Shown in pieces: positions 17,767 through 25,019 of a DNA stretch of 43,940 nt. Made by a program: the position numbers and the translations under genes. The DNA is from CAZYPB01 sp964649265. Its GTDB lineage: Archaea > Micrarchaeota > Micrarchaeia > Burarchaeales > JAKAKT01. The DNA is taken from positions 1 to 43,940 of the forward strand of contig CAZYPB010000003.1 in NCBI GenBank assembly GCA_964649265.1. The letters run 5' to 3'. The first letter of the stretch is position 1. Each line of letters begins with the position of its first letter. The notes beneath the pieces are model-generated. The model was given only the letters and a program-made list of their open reading frames with translations, did not search any database and had not been told where the DNA came from.

Positions 17767-17807
17767 GGTAGTATTTAAAGCTTCTTTCGAAGTGCTATCC
17801 TTAAATA
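17767..17807. promoter_or_regulatory. Divergent TATA elements
   Basis: TATTTAAA at 17772-17779 serves the leftward KaiC-like operon. TTAAATA at 17801-17807 is 26 nt before the ATG at 17830 of the rightward small gene and supports that internal ATG over the one at 17815. Confidence 0.45.
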
Positions 17808-17829
17808 CTCAGAAATGCATAATATAATC

Positions 17830-18084
17830 ATGCACATGGCAACGCGAATGCAGCACGGAAAGAAGGCTTCCCTAGATTTTGCTATGCGCGCCCAGTGGAG
17901 AAGGGAGGTGTTGCCAGGACAGATAATGAAAGAGAATATGGGAGAGACACCCCAGGCAATAATGCTAAGGAGAGTTTCAGTTAAGTTCACTTCTTTGAGT
18001 AAGGCTAAACTAAGGGAGGAACGGGAGAAGAAAGCAAGAGAAGTGCCTGGAAAGAGTACTCTCAACTATGCTTTAGCTGCTTAG
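17830..18084 (+). CDS. Small basic hypothetical protein
   Basis: An 84-residue, Arg/Lys-rich protein with no membrane segment (MHMATRMQHGKK... to ...KSTLNYALAA). Not recognised. The start at 17830 is chosen from TATA spacing; ATG at 17815 would lie upstream of the predicted transcript start and ATG at 17836 is also possible. Codon use and absence of low complexity suggest a real gene. Its stop overlaps the stop of the convergent gene at 18081 by 4 nt. Confidence 0.55.
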   Translation: MHMATRMQHGKKASLDFAMRAQWRREVLPGQIMKENMGETPQAIMLRRVSVKFTSLSKAKLREEREKKAREVPGKSTLNYALAA

Positions 18085-18716
18085 CGCTTTCTGGCTGTTG
18101 CCTGCTCAAGCATCTTCTTTATGTCATGTCTTCGTACGGGGGCCTTTTCCGTCCTTTTTTCTGGATGCTTTCCTTTGAAAAGGGACTTTTTCTTTTGCTC
18201 ATCCTGTATGTAGACACCTTTTTTGTAGAGAAGTGCTCTTAGATCCACTTTGATTTTGTTTGAATGGGCAATAAGGCCATTCATATTCCCTGCTTCGCAC
18301 AGCTTTACCATTGTTGCAATGTATGTATCGTACTTGTCAATTATTTTCAGGAATTCCTTGTAATGCTTGCCATGGTGCAATCTGTCCACTTCTGCTGTCT
18401 CTTTTTCTAGCATCTCATTAAGTATTGAGATCGTTATCTCCAGGGAGAGTGAGATTGCCTTTCTCTGCGTGCTCCCATGGAGTTCGGCAATTCTGCAATT
18501 TAGTGAAGCAAATGGTTTTCCAAAAGCAGATAATGTACTTGGGAGGTACATTTGAGGGGAATTGGTTTTGAGTTTTTTGGGTTTCACGGAATCCCTTTTC
18601 ATTTTTTTCTTTGGGGGTGAATTTAAGTGGGCGCTGGGAGGGGGGTATGGGGCCGAGTTCTCAAAAGTAAAGCCTAATCTAGGCCTTATAACGCCTATTC
18701 GAGGCCCTCTAGTCAT
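18081..18716 (-). CDS. Hypothetical basic cytoplasmic protein
   Basis: 211 residues. The N-terminal 65 are basic and Pro/Ser-rich, probably disordered (NSPPKKKMKRDSVKPKKLK). A helical core follows at about 75-165 (SLNCRIAELHGSTQRKAISL, EMLEKETAEVDRLHHGKHYK), then a Lys/Arg-rich tail. No family recognised. TATAAATTTAAG at 18733-18744 is about 25 nt upstream of the ATG, consistent with leaderless start. It might bind nucleic acid, judging from charge only. Confidence 0.6.
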   Translation of the reverse strand: MTRGPRIGVIRPRLGFTFENSAPYPPPSAHLNSPPKKKMKRDSVKPKKLKTNSPQMYLPSTLSAFGKPFASLNCRIAELHGSTQRKAISLSLEITISILNEMLEKETAEVDRLHHGKHYKEFLKIIDKYDTYIATMVKLCEAGNMNGLIAHSNKIKVDLRALLYKKGVYIQDEQKKKSLFKGKHPEKRTEKAPVRRHDIKKMLEQATARKR

Positions 18717-18764
18717 TCCCAGTCGCCCTGTTCTTAAATTTATAGTCCTAGTATAAAAAGGTTT

Positions 18765-18944
18765 CTAGGTTTTCTCTTTAAGGGCTTTTTCAGCTGATCT
18801 TACCTCTTGGTTGAAATTAACTCCATCCTGGAATTCCCTGTTGAACCTATTTCTGGCTGTATCTGCATTCCGCATCCAAGAGGAGTGCTTTCCTCTTTGG
18901 TTATTTGTTATTTTCTTTTTCGGTGTTCTGTTATGGCCAAGCAT
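18765..18944 (-). CDS. Small basic hypothetical protein
   Basis: A 59-codon ORF from ATG at 18944 to TAG at 18765: a basic N-terminus (MLGHNRTPKKK), then an amphipathic charged helix-like region (NADTARNRFNREFQDG) and a Lys-rich end. The composition looks protein-like, and it fills an otherwise empty 320-nt gap on the same strand as its neighbours. No clear ribosome site, no homology recognised. The opposite-strand open frame here has a Cys/Phe-rich shadow composition. Confidence 0.4.
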   Translation of the reverse strand: MLGHNRTPKKKITNNQRGKHSSWMRNADTARNRFNREFQDGVNFNQEVRSAEKALKEKT

Positions 18945-19038
18945 AATGCATCAACTGCTCTAGGGTCAGTAACAGCCCTCCCACGACATTTTATTATGTG
19001 TTTTTTGCTAGTTAAAGCTTCGTATTTTAAGCTTTTTG

Positions 19039-19971
19039 CTAAGAAGAAGGCTTCTCAGGAATCCCCTTAAGTATGCTAAGTGCAGTCTCTATTTTCTTGA
19101 GCAGAAGAACAGACAGGTTTTGGGACCCATAGAACCCAAGTAATGCCCCTATCTCATTCTTATCCTCTTTGCCCATCTCAGAAGAAGAGAGTACACAACC
19201 GCACAATATCCTAGGGTAATTGATGCTTGCCCTTGAAACACTGCTTTTTAATTCAAAGAAATCACTTTTCGCCTGCTCTCTTTCCCCGGATTCAAGAATG
19301 CAGAATGCCTTTATGCTTCTTGCCAAAACATAGGTTCTGTCTGAATAGTTGTTGTCACTTTCAGGGTAAGTTGAGAGAAGCGAACCAAGTACTCCTATTG
19401 CACCGTTTGGTTTACCATCCTTTCGGAGTGCCTCTGCGCGAATCAGTGATACTTCTCCGAATTGTGTTATCTCCTTTGGCGCACTTTCGAAAATCTTCTC
19501 TATTTCCGAGAACTTTCCGCAGGAGTGATAGCAATGCGACATTGCCCTGTAAACAGAGAGGTTAGCGGATTTGTCCCTCACAGCCAGATCGAAAACCTCC
19601 CTTGCCTTTTCTGGTTTCTCTGCCAATTCATATGAGAAGAGCATTGTGTTGTAGATTGTTGGGCATGCTCCCAATCTGGGAACTGCGTCGTCGAAAATTT
19701 CCCGAGCTCTCTCAACTTCTCCTTTTTTGGAATACAGTTTTATAATTGCCCTTAGTGCAGAAATGTGATTTGGGTGAGAAGATAATACTTGAAGAAGAAT
19801 TTTCTCAGCTTTCGGGAGCTCCCATCTGCTCATGTGTTTTTCAGCTGTTTTCACAGAAGCCTCTGGGTTTCGTGAGTTTCCCCAAAAACTCCTGAAAAAA
19901 CCGGATGGGTTGTGGTTTTTCCTTGTTTTACGGTTGTCCCCCCTGGAGTTCATGCCTTTTCCCAAGAACAT
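19039..19971 (-). CDS. TPR-repeat protein
   Basis: 310 residues. After a basic, Asn/Arg-rich N-terminal 45 residues come five to six helix-turn-helix repeats of about 34 residues (such as KAEKILLQVLSSHPNHISA and RAREIFDDAVPRLGACPT). These resemble tetratricopeptide or PPR-type repeats and mediate protein or RNA contacts. No catalytic domain. Start ATG at 19971 chosen because ATTTATAAG centred at 19999 is 28 nt upstream; a TTG at 19992 would be too close to the TATA box. Partner unknown. Confidence 0.75.
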   Translation of the reverse strand: MFLGKGMNSRGDNRKTRKNHNPSGFFRSFWGNSRNPEASVKTAEKHMSRWELPKAEKILLQVLSSHPNHISALRAIIKLYSKKGEVERAREIFDDAVPRLGACPTIYNTMLFSYELAEKPEKAREVFDLAVRDKSANLSVYRAMSHCYHSCGKFSEIEKIFESAPKEITQFGEVSLIRAEALRKDGKPNGAIGVLGSLLSTYPESDNNYSDRTYVLARSIKAFCILESGEREQAKSDFFELKSSVSRASINYPRILCGCVLSSSEMGKEDKNEIGALLGFYGSQNLSVLLLKKIETALSILKGIPEKPSS

Positions 19972-20006
19972 AGTGAATATATAGGAGTTCAAAAATTTAT
20001 AAGTAT

Positions 20007-20306
20007 TCAGAAGAAGTAAGAGCTTCTGCAGCGCTCGTTGTGAATCTCATCCTTAATTAGTTTCGAGAGAAGAGATACCTCAGGAACTCCCACAAAAGCA
20101 ACCTTTCCATTTATTGTAAATGCTGGCGTTGAATCAAGGCGGTAGGATTCTGCCATGTTCTCCCCCTCGGGAGTTACTATGCTTACCTCGCGTATGCATA
20201 CTTGTGCCCCATATTTCTTTGTTGTTACTTTTCTAGCTATTTTTACAGCTTTAGGGGAATAGGGGCAATTGGGAGATGTGATCACATTAATATAGATTGG
20301 TTCCAT
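20007..20306 (-). CDS. Thioredoxin/glutaredoxin-fold protein
   Basis: 99 residues with strand-loop-CPYS at the N-terminus (VITSPNCPYSPKAVKIAR), a cis-Pro segment STPAFTINGKVAF and a Gly-Val-Pro turn, as in small archaeal thioredoxin-like proteins. The motif is CPYS, with no second cysteine, so it would work by a monothiol mechanism or via the distal cysteines (C near 36 and 92). ATG at 20306 is used; a GTG at 20312 in frame is possible. The TATA box at 20332-20342 is shared with the divergent kinase gene. Confidence 0.75.
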   Translation of the reverse strand: MEPIYINVITSPNCPYSPKAVKIARKVTTKKYGAQVCIREVSIVTPEGENMAESYRLDSTPAFTINGKVAFVGVPEVSLLSKLIKDEIHNERCRSSYFF

Positions 20307-20331
20307 GGTCACCAGTAGTATTCTTAAGTGT

Positions 20332-20342
20332 TTAGTATAAAT
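20332..20342. promoter_or_regulatory. Bidirectional TATA element
   Basis: TTTAGTATAAA is almost symmetrical and lies about 31 nt from the ATG at 20306 on the left and 31 nt from the ATG at 20369 on the right. It is the only TATA-like sequence in the gap, so one element probably serves both genes. Confidence 0.45.
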
Positions 20343-20368
20343 GTTTTCCGGTTTTGTTTGGTGTTTTC

Positions 20369-20920
20369 ATGATAATAGGCCTAACCGGGACATTTGGCGC
20401 TGGAAAAGGAGAGATCTCCAGAATACTTGTTAATTTAAAGTATGTGCACCACTCGTGCTCTGATGTACTTAGGGAGGAGCTGAGGAAACAGGGGGTTGAG
20501 GAGACAATACCCAATCTTGCTGCACTTGGGAACAGGATAAGAGAGGAGCATGGTGCAGGAGAGCTTCCAAGAAGGCTTATAAAAATAATAAGGGATAAGG
20601 GAGAGGGGAAGGCAATTGTCGACTCCATAAGAAGTGTTGGGGAGGTTGAAGAACTGAGAAAAGAGAGGGATTTTGTTCTCTTTTCAGTTGACGCTCCAGT
20701 AAGGATAAGGTATGAGAGAATAAAGAGTAGAGGAAGAGCAGGAGATAACGTGGATTTCGAAGAATTCAGTGAACAGGAAGGTAAGCAGATGAATGGGCAG
20801 GGAAGCAACCAGAACCTAAAAAAATGCATGGAGATGGCTGATTACAGTATAATGAATGATGGAACAATAGAGGATCTTGAGAAAAAGGTTAATGAGATTT
20901 TGAAAAAAGTGGGAGAGTGA
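20369..20920 (+). CDS. P-loop nucleotide kinase (dephospho-CoA/dNMP-kinase-like)
   Basis: 183 residues. It starts with a Walker A loop at residue 6 (LTGTFGAGKGE), has a DVLREEL segment, a region with arginines (IREEHGAGELPRR), VDSIRSVGEVE, and a lid-like RYERIKSRGRAGD, typical of P-loop monophosphate kinases near dephospho-CoA kinase. It is followed after 4 nt by dCMP deaminase, so a deoxynucleoside-monophosphate kinase role is attractive but not proven. TTG at 20354 is in frame upstream, but ATG at 20369 fits the TATA spacing. Confidence 0.75.
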   Translation: MIIGLTGTFGAGKGEISRILVNLKYVHHSCSDVLREELRKQGVEETIPNLAALGNRIREEHGAGELPRRLIKIIRDKGEGKAIVDSIRSVGEVEELRKERDFVLFSVDAPVRIRYERIKSRGRAGDNVDFEEFSEQEGKQMNGQGSNQNLKKCMEMADYSIMNDGTIEDLEKKVNEILKKVGE

Positions 20921-20924
20921 TTAC

Positions 20925-21425
20925 ATGGGAGATCCATTCAAAAGAAAAGTTAGTAAGAGGCTTAGCTGGGATGAGTATTTTCTTAAAATAGCGTTCCTTG
21001 TTGCTGAAAGATCAACATGCAGAAGGCACCATGTTGGTGCTGTCATTGTTAGGGATAGGAGAGTTCTTACAACAGGTTACAATGGAGCAGCTGCGGGAGT
21101 TAAGGACTGTATTGAGAGGGGGTGCCTGAGGGACGAGCTTGATATCCCGTCTGGAGAAAGGCATGAAGTATGCAGGGCAATACACGCTGAGCAGAATGCA
21201 ATAATACAAGCTGGGTTACATGGGATCTCAATAGAGGGGGCAACTGTTTACTGCACACATTCTCCATGCATACTGTGCGCGAAGATGCTTGTGAATTCAA
21301 GGATAAAGAGATTTGTTACTTCTGGAGAATACCCTGATAAGAACTCATTCGAACTTTTCAGGGAAGCAGGAATCACAATTGACAAAATAGAGAAACCAGA
21401 TTTAGTTATAACCTCACTTGAATAA
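20925..21425 (+). CDS. Deoxycytidylate (dCMP) deaminase
   Basis: 166 residues with the zinc-dependent cytidine/dCMP deaminase signature: HAE at about residue 87 (RAIHAEQNAI) with the catalytic Glu, and PCILC near 114 providing two zinc cysteines. GAVIVRDRRVLTTGYNG is the substrate-binding N-terminal element. It converts dCMP to dUMP for thymidylate synthesis. GTGAT lies 3 nt before the ATG, overlapping the end of the kinase gene, so the two are coupled. The hexapeptide-repeat gene follows after 8 nt. Confidence 0.92.
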   Translation: MGDPFKRKVSKRLSWDEYFLKIAFLVAERSTCRRHHVGAVIVRDRRVLTTGYNGAAAGVKDCIERGCLRDELDIPSGERHEVCRAIHAEQNAIIQAGLHGISIEGATVYCTHSPCILCAKMLVNSRIKRFVTSGEYPDKNSFELFREAGITIDKIEKPDLVITSLE

Positions 21426-21433
21426 GTGATATT

Positions 21434-21871
21434 ATGAGCTTCATTCACTCAAAAGCAGAAGTGCACAAGAACGCAGTGCTTGGGAAGAATGTTTACGTGA
21501 GTGCATTCGCAGTTATAAATGCAAATGAAGGGAAAGTAGAAATAGGGGATAACACAAGTGTGCAGGAGTGCTGCGTTATCCATGGGGAGAATGTGAGAAT
21601 AGGGAACAACGTGACAGTGGGCCATGGAGCAATAGTGCATGGTGCCGTTGTTGGGAATAATGTTATAATCGGAATGAACTCAACTGTTCTGGACCGTGCT
21701 GAAATAGGGGACTGGTGCATAATAGGTGCAGGAGCTGTTGTAACTGGGAGTTCTAAAATACCCAGTGGAAGCCTTGTTTTGGGAGTGCCAGGGAAAGTTG
21801 TTAGGAAACTAACTGATGAGGATAGGAAGTTCATCGTTTCTTCTTACGAGAACTATCTAAAAAAGCTTTAG
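21434..21871 (+). CDS. Left-handed beta-helix (gamma-carbonic-anhydrase-like) protein
   Basis: 145 residues of hexapeptide repeats ([LIV]-G-x4), such as VEIGDNTSVQECCVIHGENV, RIGNNVTVGHGAIVHGAVVG and IGMNSTVLDRAEIGDWCIIG. This is the trimeric left-handed beta-helix fold of gamma carbonic anhydrases and acyltransferases. Histidines in GHGAIVHG could be metal ligands, but a complete zinc site is not certain. GTGAT precedes the ATG, so it is the third gene of the kinase/dCMP-deaminase operon. The final 41 nt overlap the convergent thiC gene. Confidence 0.85.
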   Translation: MSFIHSKAEVHKNAVLGKNVYVSAFAVINANEGKVEIGDNTSVQECCVIHGENVRIGNNVTVGHGAIVHGAVVGNNVIIGMNSTVLDRAEIGDWCIIGAGAVVTGSSKIPSGSLVLGVPGKVVRKLTDEDRKFIVSSYENYLKKL

Positions 21872-23090
21872 ATTCTTTCATTAATTTTATGGCACAGTAA
21901 TTTCCGCACATTGAGCATGCTTTTGTTTTTGTTGCGCGCTCTTCGTACATCTCTCTTGCTTTTCTTGGGTTAACTGATAATGAGAACTGTCTGTTCCAAT
22001 CCAGGTTTGCCCTTGCTTCTGAGAGCTCATCATCGTGTTCCATTGATTTGAATTTCTCTATGTCAGCTGAGTGCGCAGCCAATTTAGCAGCAACAACCCC
22101 ATCAATAATATCATCCATCGTGGGAAGCCCAAGGTGCTCAGCAGGAGTAACCACACATAAGAAATCAGCACCTGCCATTGCAGCTATTGCCCCACCTATT
22201 GCAGAAGTTATGTGGTCATAGCCTGCACCTATATCTGTTGTTATTGGCCCAAGAACATAGTAGGGTGCATTAGAGCATATCCTCTTCTGCAGCCTTACAT
22301 TCTTTTGAATATGTGACAATGGCATATGTCCAGGTCCTTCGCATATAGCTGAAACTCCCATTTTATGTGCCTTTTTAACAAGTTCTCCTTGAATCTTTAG
22401 TTCGTGTATTTGCGCTTTGTCTGATGCATCAGAAAGGCAGCCAGGCCTCAGCGCATCACCAATGCTTATTGCAACATCTGAACCCTTTAGCATTTCAAGA
22501 ATGTAATCGAAATTCGTGTATAGGGGATTCTCCTTGTTGTTTCTAAGCATCCATGAGGCAAGGAAACAACCTCCTCTTGAGACAATTGGAAGTCTCCTTT
22601 TCCAGGAGTAGTTCACTCCGGTTCTAAGAACCGCAGAGTGTATTGTTAGGAAATCAGCTCCTAACTCTATGTGCTTCTCTATTGATTTGAGAATCTCCTC
22701 TTCTGAAACATCTGAGAGTTTTGTGAGTGCCATGTAAACTGGAACAGTGCCGACTGGAACAGTTGATTCTTTTACAAGTGCTTTTAGTGCATCCTCCTGA
22801 TCTGTCATGGATAGATCCATTACCGTATCCGCACCTGACTCTATTGCTGCATTAAGTTTCTCTATCTCTTTCTCAATTCCCCTGTAATCTTGGGACGTAC
22901 CTAAATTAGCATTTATCTTAGTTGAGGCAAGCTCCCCTATTGCAGATGCCTTCTCGCCCTTTCCCACAACAACTGTCCTTCCCTTTGCAACTGATTTTAG
23001 AAGTTTCTTAAGTGGAATGTTTTCCTTCTCTGTAACATCCCTAACCTCATCTGTTGCAACGCCTCTTCTTGCATCAAGTATATGGGTCAT
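21831..23090 (-). CDS. thiC: Phosphomethylpyrimidine synthase ThiC
   Basis: 419 residues, the usual size of archaeal ThiC. It converts aminoimidazole ribotide to HMP-phosphate, the pyrimidine half of thiamine, by radical SAM chemistry. The C-terminal cluster motif C-x2-C-x4-C is present (CSMCGNYC near residue 398). Other family segments are SRGGCFLASWM, EGPGHMPL and GPITTDIGAGYDHI. AGGTGA sits 4 nt before the ATG, overlapping the NAD-kinase stop, so it is the last gene of the YjbQ-NAD kinase-ThiC operon. No TPP riboswitch seen. No thiD or thiE is in the window. Confidence 0.95.
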   Translation of the reverse strand: MTHILDARRGVATDEVRDVTEKENIPLKKLLKSVAKGRTVVVGKGEKASAIGELASTKINANLGTSQDYRGIEKEIEKLNAAIESGADTVMDLSMTDQEDALKALVKESTVPVGTVPVYMALTKLSDVSEEEILKSIEKHIELGADFLTIHSAVLRTGVNYSWKRRLPIVSRGGCFLASWMLRNNKENPLYTNFDYILEMLKGSDVAISIGDALRPGCLSDASDKAQIHELKIQGELVKKAHKMGVSAICEGPGHMPLSHIQKNVRLQKRICSNAPYYVLGPITTDIGAGYDHITSAIGGAIAAMAGADFLCVVTPAEHLGLPTMDDIIDGVVAAKLAAHSADIEKFKSMEHDDELSEARANLDWNRQFSLSVNPRKAREMYEERATKTKACSMCGNYCAIKLMKESKAFLDSSRKKKR

Positions 23091-23094
23091 GTTT

Positions 23095-23943
23095 TCACCT
23101 TATGAGAGAGACTGATCTCTTGCTCTTGCATATCCTTATGCTTGCATTCATTCCCATCTCATGTATTATCTGTCCATCTATAACAACATCAACAACATCG
23201 TGCTGGTATCTTGAGACTATTTTCACAATTGCCTGAACATCATCCTTCACAAGCATTGGCTTGAACCTCCTTCTGTGAGGTGCAACTGGGACTATCTCAT
23301 AATATCCTTTTTTAGAGAACTCCATCCCGCCTGCAGAGTAAGCATAACCAGTTGAGCCAAGGGGAGTTGAGAATATGACTCCATCTGCCCCGAATGTATA
23401 TTCCTTTTCTCCAAGAGATAGCTGGAATCTGAGCATCCGGTGCCTTGGATTTTTTACGCATATTTCGTTCATTGCTGGCTCTGTTTTGTATTTCCCAATC
23501 TTAGCCTCAAGCATTGGGTGCCCAATTGTCTTTGGGTTCTTTATTGCCTTCAATAGAAGAGGTTCCCAGTTCTCCTTTCTTGCATTGCACAGAAAACTTG
23601 TTTGGCTTCCTATTGCGAACACAGGCATGTTATAAAGCCCCTTGTAGAACAGCAGAGTTCCGTCTCCGCCTATGGTTATTAGAAGATCTGCCTCCTCCTT
23701 TTTGGAAACATCCTTGTATTCCATAAAATATTTCGCATCGTCCCCTATCTCATACTCGGAATCCTTTGAGCGGCTGTAGTATGTGAAGTGGGGTATCTGG
23801 CTCTCCCCCCATTTTGAAAGAAACTTATCCTGCTTATCAACTATAATAACACCGTGTTTCTTCAGGAATGCCTTAACCTCTTCCCTAAGGAGTAGTGCCG
23901 ATTTCTTTGAGGTGTTGTATCTTATCAGTGCTCGCTTTATCAT
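23095..23943 (-). CDS. nadK: NAD(+) kinase
   Basis: 282 residues. It phosphorylates NAD to NADP. Family motifs: the catalytic GGDGTLL near residue 88 and FSTPLGSTGYAYSAGG near 180 with the NAD-binding Ser/Thr/Gly pattern. Start ATG at 23943 overlaps the stop of the preceding YjbQ gene (ATGA) and has GGTGAT 4 nt upstream; a longer frame to 24009 lies wholly within YjbQ and is rejected. Middle gene of a three-gene operon ending in thiC. Confidence 0.92.
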   Translation of the reverse strand: MIKRALIRYNTSKKSALLLREEVKAFLKKHGVIIVDKQDKFLSKWGESQIPHFTYYSRSKDSEYEIGDDAKYFMEYKDVSKKEEADLLITIGGDGTLLFYKGLYNMPVFAIGSQTSFLCNARKENWEPLLLKAIKNPKTIGHPMLEAKIGKYKTEPAMNEICVKNPRHRMLRFQLSLGEKEYTFGADGVIFSTPLGSTGYAYSAGGMEFSKKGYYEIVPVAPHRRRFKPMLVKDDVQAIVKIVSRYQHDVVDVVIDGQIIHEMGMNASIRICKSKRSVSLIR

Positions 23944-24329
23944 TTTATCACCATACATATTCTCCTTGAGCGTGGGCCATCGAAGTCGCAAAGCATTATG
24001 CTCTGCCATGTCCCAAGAACAAGCTTTCCTTCAGATATTGGGAGAACCTTTCCTGAGTGAAAGAATGCGCTTTTCAGGTGTGCTTCTGCATTGTTATCTA
24101 TACTGTTGTGAGCATAATCGCTCTTTGGGACGAATTCAGAAAAGAACCTTAGGTAATCGCTTTCAAGATTTGGTTCAAATTCCCCAACTATTATTGCAGC
24201 TGTCGCATGAGGGAGATAAACTAAACAATATCCCTCTTTAATTCCGCTCTTTGTAACTGCATCCTCAACAATGCGGGTTATATCAACTATCTCCTGGTGT
24301 GAGGATGTATTTACCGCCGCAGTATACAT
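23940..24329 (-). CDS. YjbQ/UPF0047 family protein (possible thiamine phosphate synthase)
   Basis: 129 residues with the family pattern: YLPHATAAIIVGE, DNNAEAHLKSAF and GTWQSIMLCDFDGPRSRR near the C-terminus. YjbQ proteins are trimers. The E. coli member can supply thiamine-phosphate-synthase activity and is annotated as secondary thiamin-phosphate synthase. Operon association with ThiC makes that role more likely here. TATA-like AGTATAAG near 24353 is about 25 nt upstream of the ATG, so the operon is probably leaderless. Confidence 0.88.
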   Translation of the reverse strand: MYTAAVNTSSHQEIVDITRIVEDAVTKSGIKEGYCLVYLPHATAAIIVGEFEPNLESDYLRFFSEFVPKSDYAHNSIDNNAEAHLKSAFFHSGKVLPISEGKLVLGTWQSIMLCDFDGPRSRRICMVIK

Positions 24330-24359
24330 GATATCTAATTATTCAGAAAAGTATAAGAA

Positions 24360-24989
24360 TTAACTATAGGCCGTGAGTTCAGTAAGCACCGTTACGTCGT
24401 CTGTTGTATAAAGAGATTTCACAGGAACCCCTATGCTGTCAGTCATCCAATAGGAGTAAGAAGCATCGCTGCTTTTGAAAGAAAGATCGTATCTCTTAGC
24501 GGTTCCTTTATATGAAGGAACAGAGACCTGCTCTTCCCCTTTGTAATGTATTTGCGGGGCATCCCCTTGGGAGTAGAGTTCAGCTGGGCATGACTCCTCA
24601 ACCTCTATTGACTGTTCTTCATACTGGACAACTGTTTCCCTCTTAACGCATGAGCAGTCATTAAGTGAATCCCATTCCTTTGAAGTTGCATAACTTTTGC
24701 CAGTTGAGATATCGATTATCTCTATTGTTTTCAGAATTGTGCTTACTCCATTCACCTCTCCCCCCGCCTGAGTTGTAAACCTGTGCATTGCTTTCGAAGA
24801 AGATTCTGGCAGGCTTGTTGTTATCTGGTAAGTGAATGAGATATCTGGAACGCATCCGTTCAGCGTTGAGAGAGTGGGAGTATTTCCAGATTCGGTTTTC
24901 TGCCCTTCTGATGAGATCTGTGTTTCAGTCTCAGATGTACAACCTAGAAGTAAAATCAAAAGAAACAACAGAGGAAATATCCTGCTCAT
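24360..24989 (-). CDS. Lipoprotein, hypothetical
   Basis: 209 residues. It has a lipoprotein signal peptide with lipobox LLLGC (Cys near residue 17), then a Ser/Thr/Glu-rich linker, then a beta-rich domain of about 165 residues (DISFTYQITTSLPESSSK..., SYSYWMTDSIGVPVKSLYTT) with a pair of adjacent cysteines in DCSCVKRE. Not recognised. Predicted to be anchored outside the cytoplasmic membrane. CCATATATAATAAA at 25004-25017 is a strong TATA box upstream. Confidence 0.75.
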   Translation of the reverse strand: MSRIFPLLFLLILLLGCTSETETQISSEGQKTESGNTPTLSTLNGCVPDISFTYQITTSLPESSSKAMHRFTTQAGGEVNGVSTILKTIEIIDISTGKSYATSKEWDSLNDCSCVKRETVVQYEEQSIEVEESCPAELYSQGDAPQIHYKGEEQVSVPSYKGTAKRYDLSFKSSDASYSYWMTDSIGVPVKSLYTTDDVTVLTELTAYS

Positions 24990-25019
24990 GAAAAAATAAT
25001 GATCTCCATATATAATAAA

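Noticed and set aside
18945..19038. An open stretch on the minus strand reading RGRAVTDPRAVDALCLAITE
   Set aside because: No start codon in frame between the preceding TPR stop and this stretch; probably chance.
18807..19070. An open frame of 87 codons on the plus strand
   Set aside because: It overlaps the TPR gene end and the charged small gene on the other strand; no ribosome site or TATA box.
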